DNA of 64,000 nucleotides from Cohnella rhizosphaerae (GCF_029525575.1 NZ_JAPDIA010000008.1:2170001-2234000); one strand, 5' to 3'; numbered from the stretch's first letter, positions 29,430-39,794 are shown. The notes: generated from the sequence alone by a model not told the origin. A program made the numbers and translations.

Positions 29430-30020
29430 TTAAAGTCCGCCCTGAAACGTTTTGCGGTAGCAGCTCCGGCAGACCGGCTTGTAGTCGTCGTTGCCGCCGA
29501 TCATAATCTGATCGCCCTCGTTCACCGGCACGCCGTCGATTGATCGGACGACCATCGTAGCCTTGCGGTCGCAGTGCCAGCAGATCGTCTTGATCTCCTC
29601 GATCTTGTCGGCATTGACGAGCAGGTTGTAGCTGCCTTCGAACAGTTCGTTGCGAAAATCGTTTTTGAGGCCGAACGCCATGACGGGAATGTCGAGCTCG
29701 TCGACGATCCATGTGAGCTCCAGCACCTGGCGTTTATTCAGAAATTGGGCTTCGTCCACGAGCACGCACGAAATTCGCTGCCCGCTCCCGCTCTGCTCCC
29801 GCCGTACCAGCTCGAACAGATCGGTGCCGGCCTCCACGGGAATCGCCGGGCGCGTGAGGCCGGTCCGCGATCCGACAAGGTTGGCGCCGATGCGCGTGTC
29901 GATGGCCGGGGTAAAAAGAAGCACGCGCTTTCCTTGCTCTTCGTAATTGTGCGCGACTTTGATGATCTCGATCGATTTTCCGCTGTTCATTGTGCCATAC
30001 TTGAAGTATAAGTGTGCCAA
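29430..30020 (-). CDS. tdk: Thymidine kinase
   Basis: Type II thymidine kinase of the salvage pathway. P-loop GTMNSGKS near the N terminus, DEAQFL Walker B, lasso with four zinc cysteines (CWHC and CRSC). 196 residues from the TTG at 30020: GGAGG lies 8 bases upstream and the resulting start (M)AHLYFKYGTMNSGKS matches the family better than the ATG at 30035. Confidence 0.95.
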   Translation of the reverse strand: MAHLYFKYGTMNSGKSIEIIKVAHNYEEQGKRVLLFTPAIDTRIGANLVGSRTGLTRPAIPVEAGTDLFELVRREQSGSGQRISCVLVDEAQFLNKRQVLELTWIVDELDIPVMAFGLKNDFRNELFEGSYNLLVNADKIEEIKTICWHCDRKATMVVRSIDGVPVNEGDQIMIGGNDDYKPVCRSCYRKTFQGGL

Positions 30021-30144
30021 GCCTTTTGCCTCCATGCTGCCGTGGTCTAGCGTTCAATCGCTTTCTACTATTATAACACCGATCGCGCGCCGCGGTGACG
30101 GCGCGGGCTCGGGAAACACTCAGCGACGATGGAGGTTTGCGAAA

Positions 30145-30574
30145 ATGGGAATATGGCTGATCTATGCCTTGCTGTCCGCCGCGGCCGCCGCGCTCGTCGC
30201 CGTCTTCGGGAAGGTCGGGCTGCAGAACATCGATTCGAATGCGGCGACCGCCGTGCGCTCGGTCATTATGGCCGTCTTCATGCTCGGCGTCGTCGTCGTC
30301 CAGGGGAAATGGAGCGAGCTGGGCACGATCTGGGGGCATAAAAAAGGCGCTGGGCTTCGTGGCGCTCAGCGGCGTGGCCGGCGCCGTGTCCTGGATGTTT
30401 TATTTTCTTGCGCTTAAGTACGGCAAGGTGGCGCAGGTCGGACCGGTCGACAAGCTCAGCGTGGTCATCGCGGCGCTGCTCGCTTTTCTGTTTCTCGGAG
30501 AAAAAATAACCCTGCTGAACGGGATCGGCATCGGGCTGATCACGATCGGGGTTATTCTGACGGCGTTGAAGTAA
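30145..30574 (+). CDS. Small EamA/DMT-family transporter (frameshifted in this sequence)
   Basis: A single EamA unit of about 142 residues with five hydrophobic segments, the short class of drug/metabolite transporters. The frame breaks at A6 (30340-30345); with five A the HKK segment joins ALGFVALSGVAGAVSWMF. The EamA signature GKVAQVGPVDKLSVVIAALLAF is intact. GGAGG precedes the ATG by 9 bases. Substrate unknown. Confidence 0.88.
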
Positions 30575-30583
30575 GCCGGCGCT

Positions 30584-31438
30584 TCAACGGCCGCCGTACA
30601 TCCATTCGTAAAAAGCGATCATCGTCTCGGCGACAGCCTGATCCGCCTTCGCGTGTCCCGTTCTGGCGGTTCTGAACAAGCTGCCTCCTTGATGCTCCTC
30701 GTATGCCGCTCCGAGCACGCCGTATTTGCCGTTCGCATTCCCCGGCGCTTCGGTAAATTCGATCATCCGGTCGCCGATCGGCTTCGATGAGAGGTATGCC
30801 TTCGGCTTATCCGCAGGAAATCCCTGATCCTCCGCCCATTTTGCCAGTTCCGGAAAGTAGGCGCCGATATCGGCGATCGCGCAGCCCTGGCAGCTGCCCG
30901 CCGTATCGACCGTATCCAGAAACTGTTCCGCATCCGCCGGATTTTCGCCGTGCATGCCGAACGAGCCGTTTGCGCCGACCGATCCCGTGACCTTCCAGCC
31001 CTTCGGCGCAAGCATCATGAATCCGCGGTCGTCATAGCCTAGATTCATCCAATAGACGGCCAGCTTGGACGCGAGCTTGTCCGGCACGACAAATCCTTGG
31101 GACGGCAAGTCCGCCGCCGGCAATAAAGAAGGCGGTTCGCCGCTCTCGTCGACGCCGTATTCGGTCGGCACGCCAATTAGCGGCAGCGAGACGGCCGCTT
31201 TTCCGGTTTCGCCATCGAAGGTCACCGTTCGCGATACGTTCGCGGCGGAAGCTGTCGTACGATCGGACGCTGTCTCAGCCGACGACGAGCCGGGTGCGGT
31301 TGAGCCTGACGATGGAGCCGAGCCGATCGGGACAGCCCCGTCGCCGCTGCAGGCACTCAGCCAGGCCGGCGCCATGACGAACAGCGCGGCGATCGCGACT
31401 CGCCGCGCTGTTCGATGTCCGAATGAGGTCGCGTACAT
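30584..31438 (-). CDS. Secreted lipoprotein of unknown function (DUF4850-like)
   Basis: 284 residues. Signal peptide with lipobox LSAC (Cys30), then a Ser/Thr/Ala-rich linker to ~residue 65, then a globular part with TVDTAGSCQGCAIADIGAYFPEL and a C-terminal helix. It resembles DUF4850 proteins of Firmicutes, but I hold that loosely. GGGAG lies 9 bases before the ATG. Converges with the EamA gene. Confidence 0.75.
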   Translation of the reverse strand: MYATSFGHRTARRVAIAALFVMAPAWLSACSGDGAVPIGSAPSSGSTAPGSSSAETASDRTTASAANVSRTVTFDGETGKAAVSLPLIGVPTEYGVDESGEPPSLLPAADLPSQGFVVPDKLASKLAVYWMNLGYDDRGFMMLAPKGWKVTGSVGANGSFGMHGENPADAEQFLDTVDTAGSCQGCAIADIGAYFPELAKWAEDQGFPADKPKAYLSSKPIGDRMIEFTEAPGNANGKYGVLGAAYEEHQGGSLFRTARTGHAKADQAVAETMIAFYEWMYGGR

Positions 31439-31525
31439 ATGTTAAAACTCCCTTATCTTCCCGTTTGGAAAATAAGACGAGGCGACCGTCCGCCAAGTTG
31501 CATGACTTTCATCGCGATTTTACGC

Positions 31526-31660
31526 TTATCGGTTGTGAGGCGTGGCAGGCGCGTTTTGCGCCGGATGGTTGCCTTCCGTCGACTTGATCACCGCTTCGGC
31601 GAATTCCTCGCCCCGCTCGGCGTAGCTGTTCCCTTTATTTTTTTTCCTTTTGCCGGGCAT
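31526..31660 (-). CDS. 44-residue small basic protein, unknown
   Basis: ATG at 31660 preceded by GAGGAGGG 6 bases upstream, one of the best ribosome sites in the window. The product starts MPGKRKKNKGNSYAERGEEF, has a Lys/Arg-rich head and a polar tail ending TPHNR. No cysteine, no membrane segment. Size and composition would suit a small spore or nucleic-acid-binding protein, but I recognise no family. Confidence 0.6.
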   Translation of the reverse strand: MPGKRKKNKGNSYAERGEEFAEAVIKSTEGNHPAQNAPATPHNR

Positions 31661-31701
31661 GCAGATCCCTCCTCTCGTTGAATCAACTGGCTTGCCGTCC
31701 T

Positions 31702-32049
31702 TCAGAGCGCCTGCTCGAGCGCCTCCCTCACCTCGCCGATCGCGACGATCTGCCGGCCGAATAGGTGTCTGTCTTCTCCCGCCGCATGGTCGGGTCCGCT
31801 GAACAGCTGCTCCGTCACGTCTTCGGTCGCCGCGTAGACGGGAAGATCGGCGACGCCCAGGAGGCCCGGCTCGAGATAGGAGTCCTCCTTCATCACGCGG
31901 ACGAGCTGAAGTCTGCCGTCGTCTTCCTTGCGGAAGTAAGCCAGCAGCCGCGGCGCGCGCGCAAGGTCGGTATGCACCTCGACCTCGCCGTACAGCTGCC
32001 TGCCCCTTGCCAGCACTCTTCGAAAAGCGGCGTGCCTAACCGTCAACAT
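31702..32049 (-). CDS. Hypothetical protein, 115 residues
   Basis: ATG at 32049 with AAAGGAGAGG 9 bases upstream; an in-frame ATG at 32106 has no site. Mixed alpha/beta look, no signal peptide, starts MLTVRHAAFRRVLARG. Function unknown. Lies ahead of the 44-residue gene on the same strand, 41 bases apart, and diverges from asparagine synthase. Confidence 0.65.
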   Translation of the reverse strand: MLTVRHAAFRRVLARGRQLYGEVEVHTDLARAPRLLAYFRKEDDGRLQLVRVMKEDSYLEPGLLGVADLPVYAATEDVTEQLFSGPDHAAGEDRHLFGRQIVAIGEVREALEQAL

Positions 32050-32198
32050 GGCCGCGTTCCTCTCCTTTCGGGCGCCCGTTCTTATGTTTTCCGCAAGGAC
32101 AGACATTTTACTCTGAATTCCGCATACACATCTTATGATTGGTCCTGCCCCATCATTAGGCAGCCAGGCAGATACCAGCGGGGAGGTTGCGATAGGCC

Positions 32199-34053
32199 AT
32201 GTGCGGAATAACAGGCTGGATCGATTGGAATCGGGACTTGACGCAACAGGCCGACGTGCTCGAGCGCATGACGGAAACGCTGGAGCTGCGCGGCCCCGAC
32301 GCCTCGGGCACGTGGCTCTCCCGACATTGCGCGTTCGGACACCGGCGCTTGTCCGTCATGGATCCGGCGAACGGCGCGCAGCCGATGGTACGTCCGTCGA
32401 AGGAAGCGGAGGACCATGACTGCGTCCTCGTTTATAACGGAGAATTGTACAACGCGCCGGAGCTCAAAAGGGAGCTGCTCTCTCTCGGCTATGCGTTCAA
32501 GACGAGCTGCGACACCGAAGTGCTGCTGCAAGCATACGTCGAGTGGGGCCCCGCCTGCGTGGAGCGGTTCAACGGCATCTTCGCGTTCGCCGTCTGGCAT
32601 TCGCTCGATCAGACGCTGTTCGCCGCGCGCGACCGGCTTGGCGTCAAGCCGTTTTTCTACCGGCACGACGATGGCCGGCTGCTGTTCGGCTCGGAGCCGA
32701 AGGCCGTATTGGCGCATCCCGACGTGGAGCCGGAGATCGACGGCGAAGGCCTCGCGGAGCTGTTCGTCCTCGGCCCCGCGCGGACGCCCGGCCACGGCAT
32801 CTGGCGCGGACTGTCCGAGCTGAAGCCCGGCCAGACGCTGACGTTCGATCGCAACGGACTGCGCATCCGGACGTACTGGCGGCTCGAAAGCCGGGAGCAC
32901 GAGGACGGCGAAGACGCGACCGCGGCGCGCATCGGCGAGCTGCTCGCCGACACGCTCGAACGCCAGCTCGCCTCCGACGTGCCCGTGTGCACGCTGCTGT
33001 CCGGCGGGCTGGATTCCAGCGCGCTGACAGCCCTTGCGGTTAACTATTACAACCGTACGGGACAGGGCAACGTCGAGACGTATTCGGTCGATTACGTCGA
33101 TAACGATAAGCATTTTAAAGCGCATGCCTTCCAACCGAACGCGGACGCGCCGTGGATCGAGCGGATGGTCGAGCATCTGCGTACGGTCCATCATCCGATC
33201 CAGTTCGACACGCCCGAGCTCGTCGAAGCGCTCGAGGCCGCCGTCCGCGCGAAGGATTACCCCGGGATGGCGGATATCGACGCTTCTTTGTACTTGTTTT
33301 GCCGGGAAATTAAAAAAGGCGCGACCGTCGCGGTCTCCGGCGAAGCCGCGGATGAAGTGTTCGGCGGCTATCCGTGGTTCCACCGCAAGGAAGCGCTGGA
33401 AGCGGGTACGTTCCCGTGGTCGCTGTCCGTGGATCTGCGGGAGAGCATCCTGTCACCCGGCGTACTCGAATCGGTGCGCCCGCGGGAATACGTGGCGGAT
33501 CGCTACGCGCAGGCCGTGAGCGAGGTGCCGGCGCTGCCCGGCGAAAACGAGGAACAGCGGCTTATGCGCCGTATGTCTTACCTGAACATCACCCGGTTCA
33601 TGCCGACCTTGCTGGACCGCAAGGACCGGATGAGCATGGCCGCGGGACTTGAAGTCCGGGTGCCTTACTGCGACCATCGTCTGGTCGATTACGTGTTCAA
33701 CGTCCCTTGGAAAATCAAGCAGGCGGGCGACCGCGAAAAAGGAATTCTACGCAAGTCGCTCGAGGGCGTGCTGCCTCACGACGTGCTGTACCGCAAAAAA
33801 AAGTCCGTATCCGAAAACGCACAATCCGAATTACCTGTCCGCGGTGAAAACGCGCCTGCTCGAGCGCCTCGACGACGCCTCGTCGCCGCTCCTGCAATTG
33901 ATCGACGGCAAGAAAGTCCGCCAAATAGCCGAGACCGCCGATGCCGCGACGAACCTGCCCTGGTTCGGCCAGCTCATGAGCGGTCCGCAGCTGTTCGCCT
34001 ATTTGCTGCAGGTCGACTACTGGATGCGGGAATACAAAGTGCGGCTCGTTTAG
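32199..34053 (+). CDS. asnB: Asparagine synthase (glutamine-hydrolysing) (frameshifted in this sequence)
   Basis: Makes asparagine from aspartate, ATP and glutamine. Cys2 nucleophile directly after the start (MCGITGW), glutaminase domain to ~residue 200, then the synthetase domain with PP-loop LLSGGLDSSALTAL. About 617 residues after repair. The frame breaks at A8 (33795-33802); with seven A, YRKK continues SPYPKTHNPNYLSAVKTRL, the conserved C-terminal segment. In Bacillus the sporulation paralog is asnO; I cannot tell which paralog this is. Confidence 0.93.
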
Positions 34054-34067
34054 CTTTTAGACGACAA

Positions 34068-34104
34068 AAAAGGATGGCGCAGAATCCTCTGCGCCATCCT
34101 TTTG
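34068..34104 (+). terminator. Terminator of asparagine synthase
   Basis: AAGGATGGCGCAG and CTGCGCCATCCTT form a 13-bp perfect stem with loop AATCCT, followed by TTTTG. Confidence 0.9.
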
Positions 34105-34129
34105 CGTGTCGATCGTTTGTTATCAGGTT

Positions 34130-34570
34130 GCCGGCCGGGCCGAAGAAGTTCTGATGGGGACTTCTTAAGGGCCAGGGTGCGTCGGCGAGCTGATGTAGTC
34201 CTAATCAAGACTTCTTGCGGCCACAGGTGCGTCGGCGAGCTGAGGTCGTCCTAACCGGGACTTTTTTACGGGGTTCAAGTGTGTTTGCGAGCCGAAGAAG
34301 TTCTGATGGGGACTTCTTAAGGGCCAAGGTGCGTCGGCGAGCTGATGTAGTCCTAATCAAGACTTCTTGCGGCCACAGTGCGTCGGCGAGCTGAGGTCGT
34401 CCTAACCGAGACTACTTACTGGCCCGGGTGCATCGGCAGGCCGAAGTCGTCCTAGCCGAGACTTCTTGCGGCCACAGGTGAATTGGCGGGCCGAAGTCGT
34501 CCTAGCCGAGACTTCTTGCGGCCACAGGTCCGTTGGCGGGCCGAATCGTCCTATCCGAGACTTCCTTCCG
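34130..34570. repeat. Tandem repeat, about 50-bp unit, about 8.7 copies
   Basis: Nine consecutive units of 48-52 bases, consensus form GGCGAGC(C)TGA-GTCGTCCTA-CC-GAGACTTCTTGCGGCCACAGGTGCGT. Units 1-3 are duplicated as units 4-6 (about 150 bp, nearly identical), so there is a higher-order copy step. Most units can form a small hairpin (AAGTC with GACTT, or AAGAAGT with ACTTCTT). No open frame with a ribosome site crosses it. It fills the gap between the convergent asparagine synthase and rdgB genes. Confidence 0.9.
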
Positions 34571-34575
34571 CGCGA

Positions 34576-35237
34576 TCAGCGATCCGCCCCTGTCCCTCCG
34601 AGGAGCTCCAGCAGCTTCGCCAGCGCCTGGCCGCGGTGGCTGATCGCGTTTTTTCGCCGACGCTCAGTTCCGCCATCGAACGGCCGTGCGCGGGAAGCCA
34701 GAACAGCGGATCGTAGCCGAATCCGCCCGAGCCGCGCGGCGCGCCGGTGACGATGCCTTCGACCGCGCCTTCCGCGCTCAGCGTGTCGCCGTCCGGCTTG
34801 TAGAGCACGAGGCAGCTGACGAAGCGGGCCGCGCTCAGCGCATCCGTCGCGCCGTCCGCCAGCGCGGCCGGCACGGAGGCGCCTGCCGCGCGCAGCTCGC
34901 GGATCAGCTTCGCGTTGTTGTCCGCGTCGGTCGCGCCTTCGCCGGCGTATCGCGCGGAATAGACGCCCGGCGCGCCGCCCAGCGCATCGACGCATAATCC
35001 CGAATCGTCCGCAAGCGCGGGCAGGCCGGTCGCGAGCGCGACCGCCCTGGCCTTGATCGCGGCGTTCGCCTCGAACGTATCGCCGTCCTCCACGATGTCC
35101 GGAATGTCCCGCCCGCCCTCGAATTCGGTCAGATCGGCCACCTTCACGCCAAGCGCCGCGAAGGCCGCCCTGAATTCGGCCGTCTTGCCTTTGTTGCGCG
35201 TCGCGACGAGCAGCGTATCTCCCTGTGCGAGCTTCAT
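34576..35237 (-). CDS. rdgB: dITP/XTP pyrophosphatase RdgB (frameshifted in this sequence)
   Basis: House-cleaning Ham1 enzyme that removes dITP and XTP from the nucleotide pool. N-terminal VATRNKGKTAEFRAAF, active-site DDSGLCVDALGGAPGVYSARYAG, and GFGYDPLFWLPAHGRSMAELS. The frame breaks at T6 (34649-34654); one more base restores GEKNAISHRGQALAKLLELL, the invariant C terminus. This is one of the few cases where a base is missing rather than extra. Starts on the rph stop (ATGA). Confidence 0.94.
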
Positions 35238-35981
35238 GTCCGCACCGTGCCGATCCGCGCGCCCGCTTCGCCGAGCGCTTGCTTCTGCAGCTCGATCAGC
35301 CTCGCGATGCCCGACTCCGCGAGCGCCAGCATGCCGTCCAGCTCGGCCCGCGAGAACGGCTGCTCCTCGCCCGTCCCCTGAACCTCGACGAACGCGCCGG
35401 CGCCCGTCATGACGACGTTCATGTCCACCTTCGCCTTGGAGTCTTCGGCATAGTTCAGGTCGAGCAGCGCGGCGTCGCCCAGGACGCCTACGCTGACCGA
35501 AGCCAAATAGTCGGTCAGCGGATACTTCGCGAACGCGTTCGTGCCCGCGAGCTTGTGTACGGCGAGCGCCAGCGCGATGAAGGCGCCCGTGATCGAGGTC
35601 GTGCGGGTGCCCCCGTCCGCCTGGAGCACGTCGCAGTCCAGCGTAATCGTCCGCTCGCCGAGCGCCTCGAGACTAACGACGGAACGCAGCGCCCGTCCGA
35701 TCAACCGCTGGATTTCCATCGTGCGTCCGACCTGTTTGCCTTTCACCGACTCCCGCTGATTCCGCGAGTGCGTCGCTCTCGGCAGCATCGCGTATTCGGC
35801 GGTAACCCAACCCTTCCCCCTGGCCCTTCAGGAAAGGCGGCACGCGCTCCTCCACGGTAGCCGTGACGAGCACCTTCGTATCGCCCATCTCGATCTGCAC
35901 CGAGCCCTCGGCGTATTTGTTCGGATTCAGCACGACGGCCATCGGTCTCAGCTCGCCGGGGTCTCTTCCGTCCGATCTCAT
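35234..35981 (-). CDS. rph: Ribonuclease PH (frameshifted in this sequence)
   Basis: Phosphorolytic 3' exonuclease that trims tRNA precursors. N-terminal MRSDGRDPGELRPM, VPPFLKGQGKGWVTAEYAMLPRATHSRN (after repair), DCDVLQADGGTRTTSITGAF active site. The frame breaks at C5 on the plus strand (35816-35820); four would restore GQGKGWVTAEY. ATG at 35981 with AAGGAGG 10 bases upstream. About 248 residues. The order rph-rdgB matches Bacillus. Confidence 0.95.
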
Positions 35982-36104
35982 GATTGCCATTCCTCCTTGA
36001 GCTAAAGCGGCGGGACAAGCACCCGCCGACAAATCCATCCCATTTTACCAGAGTGCACGGGCAAAAGCATCTTCTGACTACTCCGAAACGCCAAGGCTCG
36101 CTTG

Positions 36105-36134
36105 CGAATGAGCCGCCCGATTCAGGGCATCCTA
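36105..36134 (+). promoter_or_regulatory. Possible sigma-G promoter of the ger operon
   Basis: CGAATG and CATCCTA with a 17-base spacer match the forespore sigma-G consensus (TGMATR, CATWMTA) at 5 of 6 and 6 of 7 positions. It lies 32 bases before the first ger gene. Germination receptor operons are sigma-G dependent in Bacillus, which is why I list it, but the match is short. Confidence 0.35.
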
Positions 36135-36165
36135 GCCGGGAATGGAAATGAAAGGAGGTCCCGCC

Positions 36166-37492
36166 ATGCTCGATAAAATCAAAGAAACCCTCGGCACGCC
36201 CGCCGACTTTACGGCAGAGACGATGGACAACGGCTACGCCAAAATGCAAATTTGCTTTTTTCCGGGCATGTGCGACATGGACCAGCTCAAAGACGGCATC
36301 GTAATCCCCTTTTCCTACCGGTTCGACCCTGACGAATTCCGCAGAATGCTGCATACCAGCATCGGGTTCATGAAAGACGTGCCCGAAGCGCAATGGGTCG
36401 ATTTTTTGCTCAAAGGCTATATTCTTCTCGAATACGAAGGGGAAGTCTTCGTATTCCGCGCCATCCGCAGAATGCAGACCCAGCCCGACCAGACGCAGGT
36501 GGAGGCCTCCCTTCAAGGTCCGCAATCGGCCTTCACCGAGAACCTCGATCTCAATCTGACGCTGATCCGCAACCTGTACAACGTTCCCGAGCTGACGGTG
36601 GAAAACTTCGAGCCGCAAAACCAGTCCAAATCCAAAATCGCCTTGCTGTACGACCGCACCAGGCGCAACGCAACGACGCTGGATGAGGTGCGCAAACGGC
36701 TGCGAAACCTGGACAAAGGCCTGCTCCTCTCCGCGGGGCAGCTCGCCAAGCAGCTCTCTCAAACCAAATACCGCCTGTTTCCGATTACGCAGCTCACCGA
36801 GCGGCCCGACCGGCTCAGCATCCATCTGAACAAAGGAAAACTGGCCGTCCTGCTGGACGGCAGCCGGTTCGCCATCCTGCTGCCCGTCCACTTCTTCGAC
36901 TTCATGTACGCGATGGACGACCATTACGAGCCTTCATGGATGAGCCGTTTTCTCATCGGACTTCGCTACATCTCGATGATCCTGACGCTCCTGCTGCCGG
37001 CGCTGTATATATCGATCGTCTCGTACAACCCCGAGGTATTCAGAGTCCAGCTCGCCTTCACGATCGACGGGAGCCGCGCGGCCGTGCCTTATCCTTCGTT
37101 CATCGAGGTGCTGCTCATGCTGTTCATGATCGAAGCGCTCATCGAGGCGAGCCTTCGGCTTGCCGCGTTCGGTCGGCTCGACGGCCGCGACGGTCGGCGG
37201 TCTGATCCTGGGGCAAGCCGCCCAGCAGGCGGGTCTGGTCAGCAGCATCATGATCATCGTGACGTCCGTCGTGGCCATTTCCAACTTCGTCATCCCCAAT
37301 TCGACCTTCAGCTATTTCATTCGCATCTTGAAGTACGCGTTCGTTATCGTAGCCGTGTTCGCGGGGCTTGTCGGCGTCGTCGTCGGCCTGTTCATGCTCG
37401 TCGTGTACCTGTGCAACATGCGTAGCTTCGGCGAGCCGTACTTCGCTCTGTTCCAGAGCAAGGCCGGAAAAGCCAGCGACAAAGTCCAATAG
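36166..37492 (+). CDS. Spore germination receptor A subunit (frameshifted in this sequence)
   Basis: GerA/SpoVAF family inner-membrane protein of the nutrient germination receptor. N-terminal soluble half, then LLDGSRFAILLPVHFFDFM and a membrane half with five or so helices, ending with LVVYLCNMRSFGEPYFAL. About 441 residues after repair. The break is at TT (37160-37161); one T fewer gives EASLRLPRSVGSTAATVGGLILGQAAQQAGLVS, the conserved family segment. Unlike the other breaks this is not in a long run. AAAGGAGGT precedes the ATG by 6 bases. Confidence 0.9.
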
Positions 37493-37516
37493 ACGTTCGG
37501 GAGGGAGGCGCGGCCT

Positions 37517-38672
37517 ATGATCCGCTACTACTACTATCACATTTTTTACGTCGGCATGATGAATATCATGGTGCTCGTTCCGTACGTGCTGATCAGCCAC
37601 CGGTTCGACGGGGCGGTGTCGTCGTTTCCGCTGGCCATCGCCCTCGGTACGCTCTACAGCTACGTGACCTCCAGCGTTTTCCAACGTTTCCCGGGACTTG
37701 GCCTGCCCGAGATCTACAAGCTTTTCCTGCCGGTCTGGCTCGCCAATTGCCTGAACCTGGTCGGCGTCGTCATCTGGTGCGTGGCAGGCATCATCGTCCT
37801 GTTCTCCTACTCGAACACGATCGGCATCTTCTTCGATCCGGAGGCCAGCGCCTACCTGAACCTGGCGATCATGGCCGCCGCCTCGATGTGGGCCGCCTCC
37901 CGCACGTCCCGTTCGGTCCAGTTCACGCACGAGGTGCTGCTCATCGTCAGTACGCCGATCATTTTGTGGATTCTGTTCAAAGCGCTGTTCAGCAACTGGC
38001 TCGACTGGGACGCCATCCGTCTTATCGCGGACGCGGGCATACGCCGGCCTCCTTCGATGATTTGCCTTTTCGCCTCCTCCTTCGTTTTTTCCGGTCACAT
38101 GAACATTACGCTTTTCAACCGGCTCAACCCGCGCGACCTGAAGTTCAGGCTCCGGTGGACCATTCCGTTCGTAGGCGCGTTCTTTTTGCTCGTTTCCTTT
38201 TTCGTGCCGATCGGATTCCACGGGACGCAGGCCGTCGGCAACTATTTGTACGTGTGGAGCGTGACGACCGACAGCCTTCAGATGAAGTACGGCTTCATCC
38301 AGCGCGTGCTCTACCTGTTTTTGCTGCTCTATACGTTCCTGTCGCTCCTCTTCGTCATGAACACCTGGCATACGGGGATGGAGTTTCTCAAAGCCTGCTT
38401 TAAAAAAGTACAAGCCGCATACGGACGAAGTCGACGTGCCTGCCATCAACTGGTGGATCTGCGGTGCGCTGGCGGGGCTGACGTTCGCTTACGCTTATTT
38501 TACGAACGATATATTTAACCGCTTGGCCGCCGAGATTTGGCTGGTCTCCCGGTTTATCGTCGAATCCATACTGATCGTGCTCCTGTTCGTCTTCATCCTC
38601 ATGAAGAAAAAAGGGCATATGAAGCGGATCGACGAGCCGCGAAACACGCAGAGCGGCGGTGCGAACCGATGA
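37517..38672 (+). CDS. Spore germination receptor B subunit, permease-like (frameshifted in this sequence)
   Basis: GerAB-type endospore germination permease (APC superfamily) with about ten membrane helices, thought to bind the germinant. Starts 25 bases past the A subunit with GGGAGGGAGG upstream. The frame breaks at A6 (38402-38407); five A give CFKKYKPHTDEVDVPAINWWICGALAG. About 384 residues. Overlaps the C subunit start (ATGA). Confidence 0.9.
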
Positions 38673-39766
38673 TCTTAAAAAAAGCGCTGCTCCTCTGCTT
38701 GATTCTGACCTTGGTCCCCGCGCTGGGCGGCTGTCAGTTGAAGGACATCGACAAACGGTACTTCGTCGTCTCCGCCGGATTCGACTATTCGGACAATCCC
38801 GCCATGCCGTATCGCGTGTCGCTGCGGCTGGCTCTCCCTTCCTCCAAAGTCGAGGAGGGCGGCGCCATGTCCGTCGTGCAGACCGTCGACGCGGCGTCGA
38901 TCGCGGAAGCCGTACGGCATTTGAAGTCGACCGTCGACAAAGAGCTTGAATTCGGGCATTGCCGCGAATTCATACTCGGACGCAAGCTGATCGAGAAAGA
39001 CGGCATCGACAACTCCATGCAATGGCTGTCGCGGCGCCGCGATATTCAAAGCGTCTCGAACGTCATGATCGGCGAGCCCGACGCCTATTCCGTCGTCAAT
39101 TTGAAACCCAAGTCCGAACGCTATCCCGGCAACTCCTTGTTCCTGTCGTTCGGCAATGAAGGAACGGAAGCCGCGAACACGGTAACGACCTATTTGTTCG
39201 ATTTGTACCGAAGGTTGTACGAGACAGGACTCGATCCCGTCCTGCCCGTGGCGAGCCTGTTCGGGGACGCCTACCGGATCGATCGCGCTGCGATGCTGGA
39301 CAAACAAAAAACGCGCCTCTTCCTCGATCCGGACGAGACGCTTTTGTTTAATATGACGGCCTTCGGCGTAGACAATACGATCATCGCGCTCCCCGACAAG
39401 CCCGTTAACATCGTGCTCGCCGCGACGCATACGACTTCAAAAATCAATCTCGCAGGCGGAGAGGATCCTGTCGCCGTCGTCAACATCCGCATCGAGGGCT
39501 TCCTCGAGCAAAGCCCTCCCCATCTTTTGGAGAAAGACTGGAGAGGGCTGGAGCATAAAATGGGCAAGCGATTTTCGGAGGAAGCCGAGAAACTGCTCTA
39601 CAAGATACGCGACGCCGGCGTCGATCCGTACGGCTTCGGTCTCCACTACCTGGCCGATCACCATAACGGGAAAGGCCGGTGGGAAAAATGGAAACGTCTC
39701 TATCCGGACATACGGTTCGACGTGCGCGCAAGCGTATCGATTCAAGGATCCGGACTGATTCGCTAG
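38669..39766 (+). CDS. Spore germination receptor C subunit, lipoprotein
   Basis: GerAC family lipoprotein of 365 residues, intact. Signal peptide with lipobox LGGC (Cys22), then DIDKRYFVVSAGFDY and the Ger(x)C domain, with the conserved C-terminal WRGLEHKMGKRFSEEAEKLLYKIRDAGVDPYGFG. Translationally coupled to the B subunit. Anchored to the outer face of the spore inner membrane in this family. Confidence 0.93.
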   Translation: MILKKALLLCLILTLVPALGGCQLKDIDKRYFVVSAGFDYSDNPAMPYRVSLRLALPSSKVEEGGAMSVVQTVDAASIAEAVRHLKSTVDKELEFGHCREFILGRKLIEKDGIDNSMQWLSRRRDIQSVSNVMIGEPDAYSVVNLKPKSERYPGNSLFLSFGNEGTEAANTVTTYLFDLYRRLYETGLDPVLPVASLFGDAYRIDRAAMLDKQKTRLFLDPDETLLFNMTAFGVDNTIIALPDKPVNIVLAATHTTSKINLAGGEDPVAVVNIRIEGFLEQSPPHLLEKDWRGLEHKMGKRFSEEAEKLLYKIRDAGVDPYGFGLHYLADHHNGKGRWEKWKRLYPDIRFDVRASVSIQGSGLIR

Positions 39767-39794
39767 CGGGTTCGCAACCGCCGATTCGGCAACC

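Noticed and set aside
32133..33383. A 416-residue minus-strand frame inside asparagine synthase
   Set aside because: Fully antisense to a clear enzyme gene; composition is that of a codon-position shadow (His, Arg, Asp rich).
34130..34570. CRISPR array
   Set aside because: The whole unit repeats without unique spacers and no cas gene lies nearby.
37139..38449. A 436-residue minus-strand frame across the germination A and B genes
   Set aside because: Antisense shadow with low-complexity Asp/His/Arg content and no ribosome site.
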